In this document: positions 63,069 through 64,000 of the stretch, piece by piece
Position numbering within the stretch: the first letter of the stretch is position 1
How the letters are laid out: each line of letters starts with the position of its first letter
NCBI GenBank assembly: GCA_029242715.1
Contig: JAQWTL010000035.1
Span: 20,769-84,768, forward strand
Length of the DNA stretch: 64,000 nucleotides
Reading direction: 5' to 3'
Source: Phycisphaerales bacterium
GTDB lineage: Bacteria; Planctomycetota; Phycisphaerae; Phycisphaerales; SM1A02
The notes under the pieces: model-generated
What the model saw: only the letters and a program-made list of their open reading frames with translations
The model's database searches: none
Told to the model about the DNA's origin: nothing
Translations under genes and position numbers: made by a program

Positions 63069-64000
63069 ATGCGAATATCAGGCACTTTGATTGCGCCAAT
63101 TGTGCTGGCAATGGTCTCAGTTGTAACTGCTGAGACACATACGGTCCAGGTCAACAGCAACAACTTCTCACCAGCCGTACTCGAGGTCGCCCCGGGCGAC
63201 ACCGTGATCTGGCAGTTCAACGCAGGCTGGGTGCACACCGTGACCTCCGGCACGGATTGCAGGGCCGATGGCCTCTTCTTCGACGCCACGGTGAGCAGCG
63301 ATAGTCCCAGTTTCGAATGGGAAGTTCCCGAGTACGCGTCCATTGACATTCCGTACTTCTGCTCACCTCATTGCGGCATGGGCATGACCGGCGTCATCTC
63401 CATCAACGCTGATGGCGCGACGCTCCAGGTCCCCGGGGACTACCTCACCATCGCCGAAGCAATCGACGCGGCTGTCGCAGGCGACATCATCAACATCGCC
63501 GCGGGTACGTATTACGAAGCCGATCTGGTGGTCGGCGCGGCCAATATCACTCTTCGCGGCGAAGCCAACGCCGATGGTACACCTGCCGTCACGATTGACG
63601 CCCAGCAGCAAGGACGCGTCTTTGAAATGGTCGATGTTACACATCCCCCTCCAGGCATACCTGGACTGGTCGTCTTTGACACCATGGTCATCACCGGCGG
63701 GTCTGTCAGTGGCAATGGCGGCGGCGTCTCGATCACGACATGCAGCCCCGTCTTCCGCAACTGCACGATCACGCAGAACAGCTGCACCGGCAACGGCGGC
63801 GGCGTGTATGTATACCACCAGGCGGAGGGCGCCCCGTGGGCTAGAGCAGACGTCAAATTCATTGGTTGCACGATCATCGGCAATGACGCCCAAGACGGAG
63901 GCGGGATGTTCAGCAAAAGCAATGGATACAATGATGGCGCCCAGCCGTCATTGGTCGACTGCCTCGTCACTGAAAACACGGCCAGCGACGGCGTCGGCGG
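63069..64000 (+). CDS. Secreted cupredoxin plus beta-helix protein, intact copper site, partial (C-terminus off right edge)
   Basis: The frame is open from the ATG at 63069 to the edge, 310 codons. Signal peptide MRISGTLIAPIVLAMVSVVTA. The plastocyanin-type ligand set is present: His56 in WVHTV, Cys98-x-x-His101 in YFCSPHCG, and Met106. A beta-helix follows (VPGDYLTIAEAIDAAVAGDIINIAAGTYY, GGGV turns). It is the intact counterpart of the gene at 58800. Electron transfer or copper binding at the surface is inferred. Confidence 0.85.
   Translation, partial: MRISGTLIAPIVLAMVSVVTAETHTVQVNSNNFSPAVLEVAPGDTVIWQFNAGWVHTVTSGTDCRADGLFFDATVSSDSPSFEWEVPEYASIDIPYFCSPHCGMGMTGVISINADGATLQVPGDYLTIAEAIDAAVAGDIINIAAGTYYEADLVVGAANITLRGEANADGTPAVTIDAQQQGRVFEMVDVTHPPPGIPGLVVFDTMVITGGSVSGNGGGVSITTCSPVFRNCTITQNSCTGNGGGVYVYHQAEGAPWARADVKFIGCTIIGNDAQDGGGMFSKSNGYNDGAQPSLVDCLVTENTASDGVG

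Noticed and set aside
1..64000. CRISPR array, prophage or insertion sequence
   Set aside because: No spaced direct repeats, transposase, integrase or phage structural genes were seen in any frame.

Overview
The window reads as chromosomal DNA of a planctomycete, most likely a Phycisphaerae-type marine lineage. This is inferred from gene content: many large secreted proteins carry dockerin-like Asp/Asn-Gly repeats at the C-terminus, Cys-rich GACCL repeats and beta-helix domains; there is an LPS Kdo transferase, and an HU protein with a Lys-rich N-terminal extension. No phage, transposase, integrase or CRISPR array was found, and most of the window is chromosomal housekeeping plus secreted and catabolic genes.

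Left part (1-27.6 kb). Two adjacent minus-strand secreted proteins share a BACON-like domain (the first runs off the left edge). Then come a VTT-family membrane protein, tRNA-Gly(TCC), an acetyltransferase, and valS coupled to a metallopeptidase-like lipoprotein. valS faces a TPR lipoprotein so closely that their start codons overlap. Next are an S41 protease, a tRNA-Arg-like relic, trpB with an alpha/beta hydrolase, rsmD with a CCA-adding-type nucleotidyltransferase, two tandem ClpP/SppA-like secreted proteins with glycine-rich tails, an FHA protein, waaA, thiL-tsaE, a Fur-like regulator divergent from a queuosine-mannosyltransferase-like gene, and two small exported proteins.

Middle (27.6-37.3 kb). 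This is a secretome island. Two paralogous C39-like cysteine peptidases bracket two other large secreted proteins with Cys-rich repeats, followed by a secreted esterase. All five carry dockerin-like repeats. Then come a UbiE-type methyltransferase, a lipoprotein, rplU and a sodium/solute symporter.

Kynurenine region (40.9-55.7 kb). Two convergent gene sets encode nearly the whole oxidative tryptophan pathway. The minus-strand set is ACMSD, kynureninase, kynurenine monooxygenase, tryptophan dioxygenase, three tandem MFS transporters (the middle one broken), kynurenine formamidase and a 37-residue membrane peptide. The plus-strand set is an SDR protein, 2-aminomuconate semialdehyde dehydrogenase, a RidA-type aminomuconate deaminase and a hydroxyacid-dehydrogenase-like enzyme; a kynurenine-aminotransferase-like gene lies divergent to it. 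3-hydroxyanthranilate dioxygenase is the one step not found.

Right part (55.7-64 kb). tRNA-Ser(GCT), HU, murQ, an unrecognised HTH-like protein, then a second secretome island: a cupredoxin-like/beta-helix protein, an M23-like protein, a small membrane protein, and a second cupredoxin/beta-helix protein that runs off the right edge.

Several genes lack a Shine-Dalgarno sequence but have a -10-like hexamer 6-7 bases before the ATG, which suggests leaderless transcripts.
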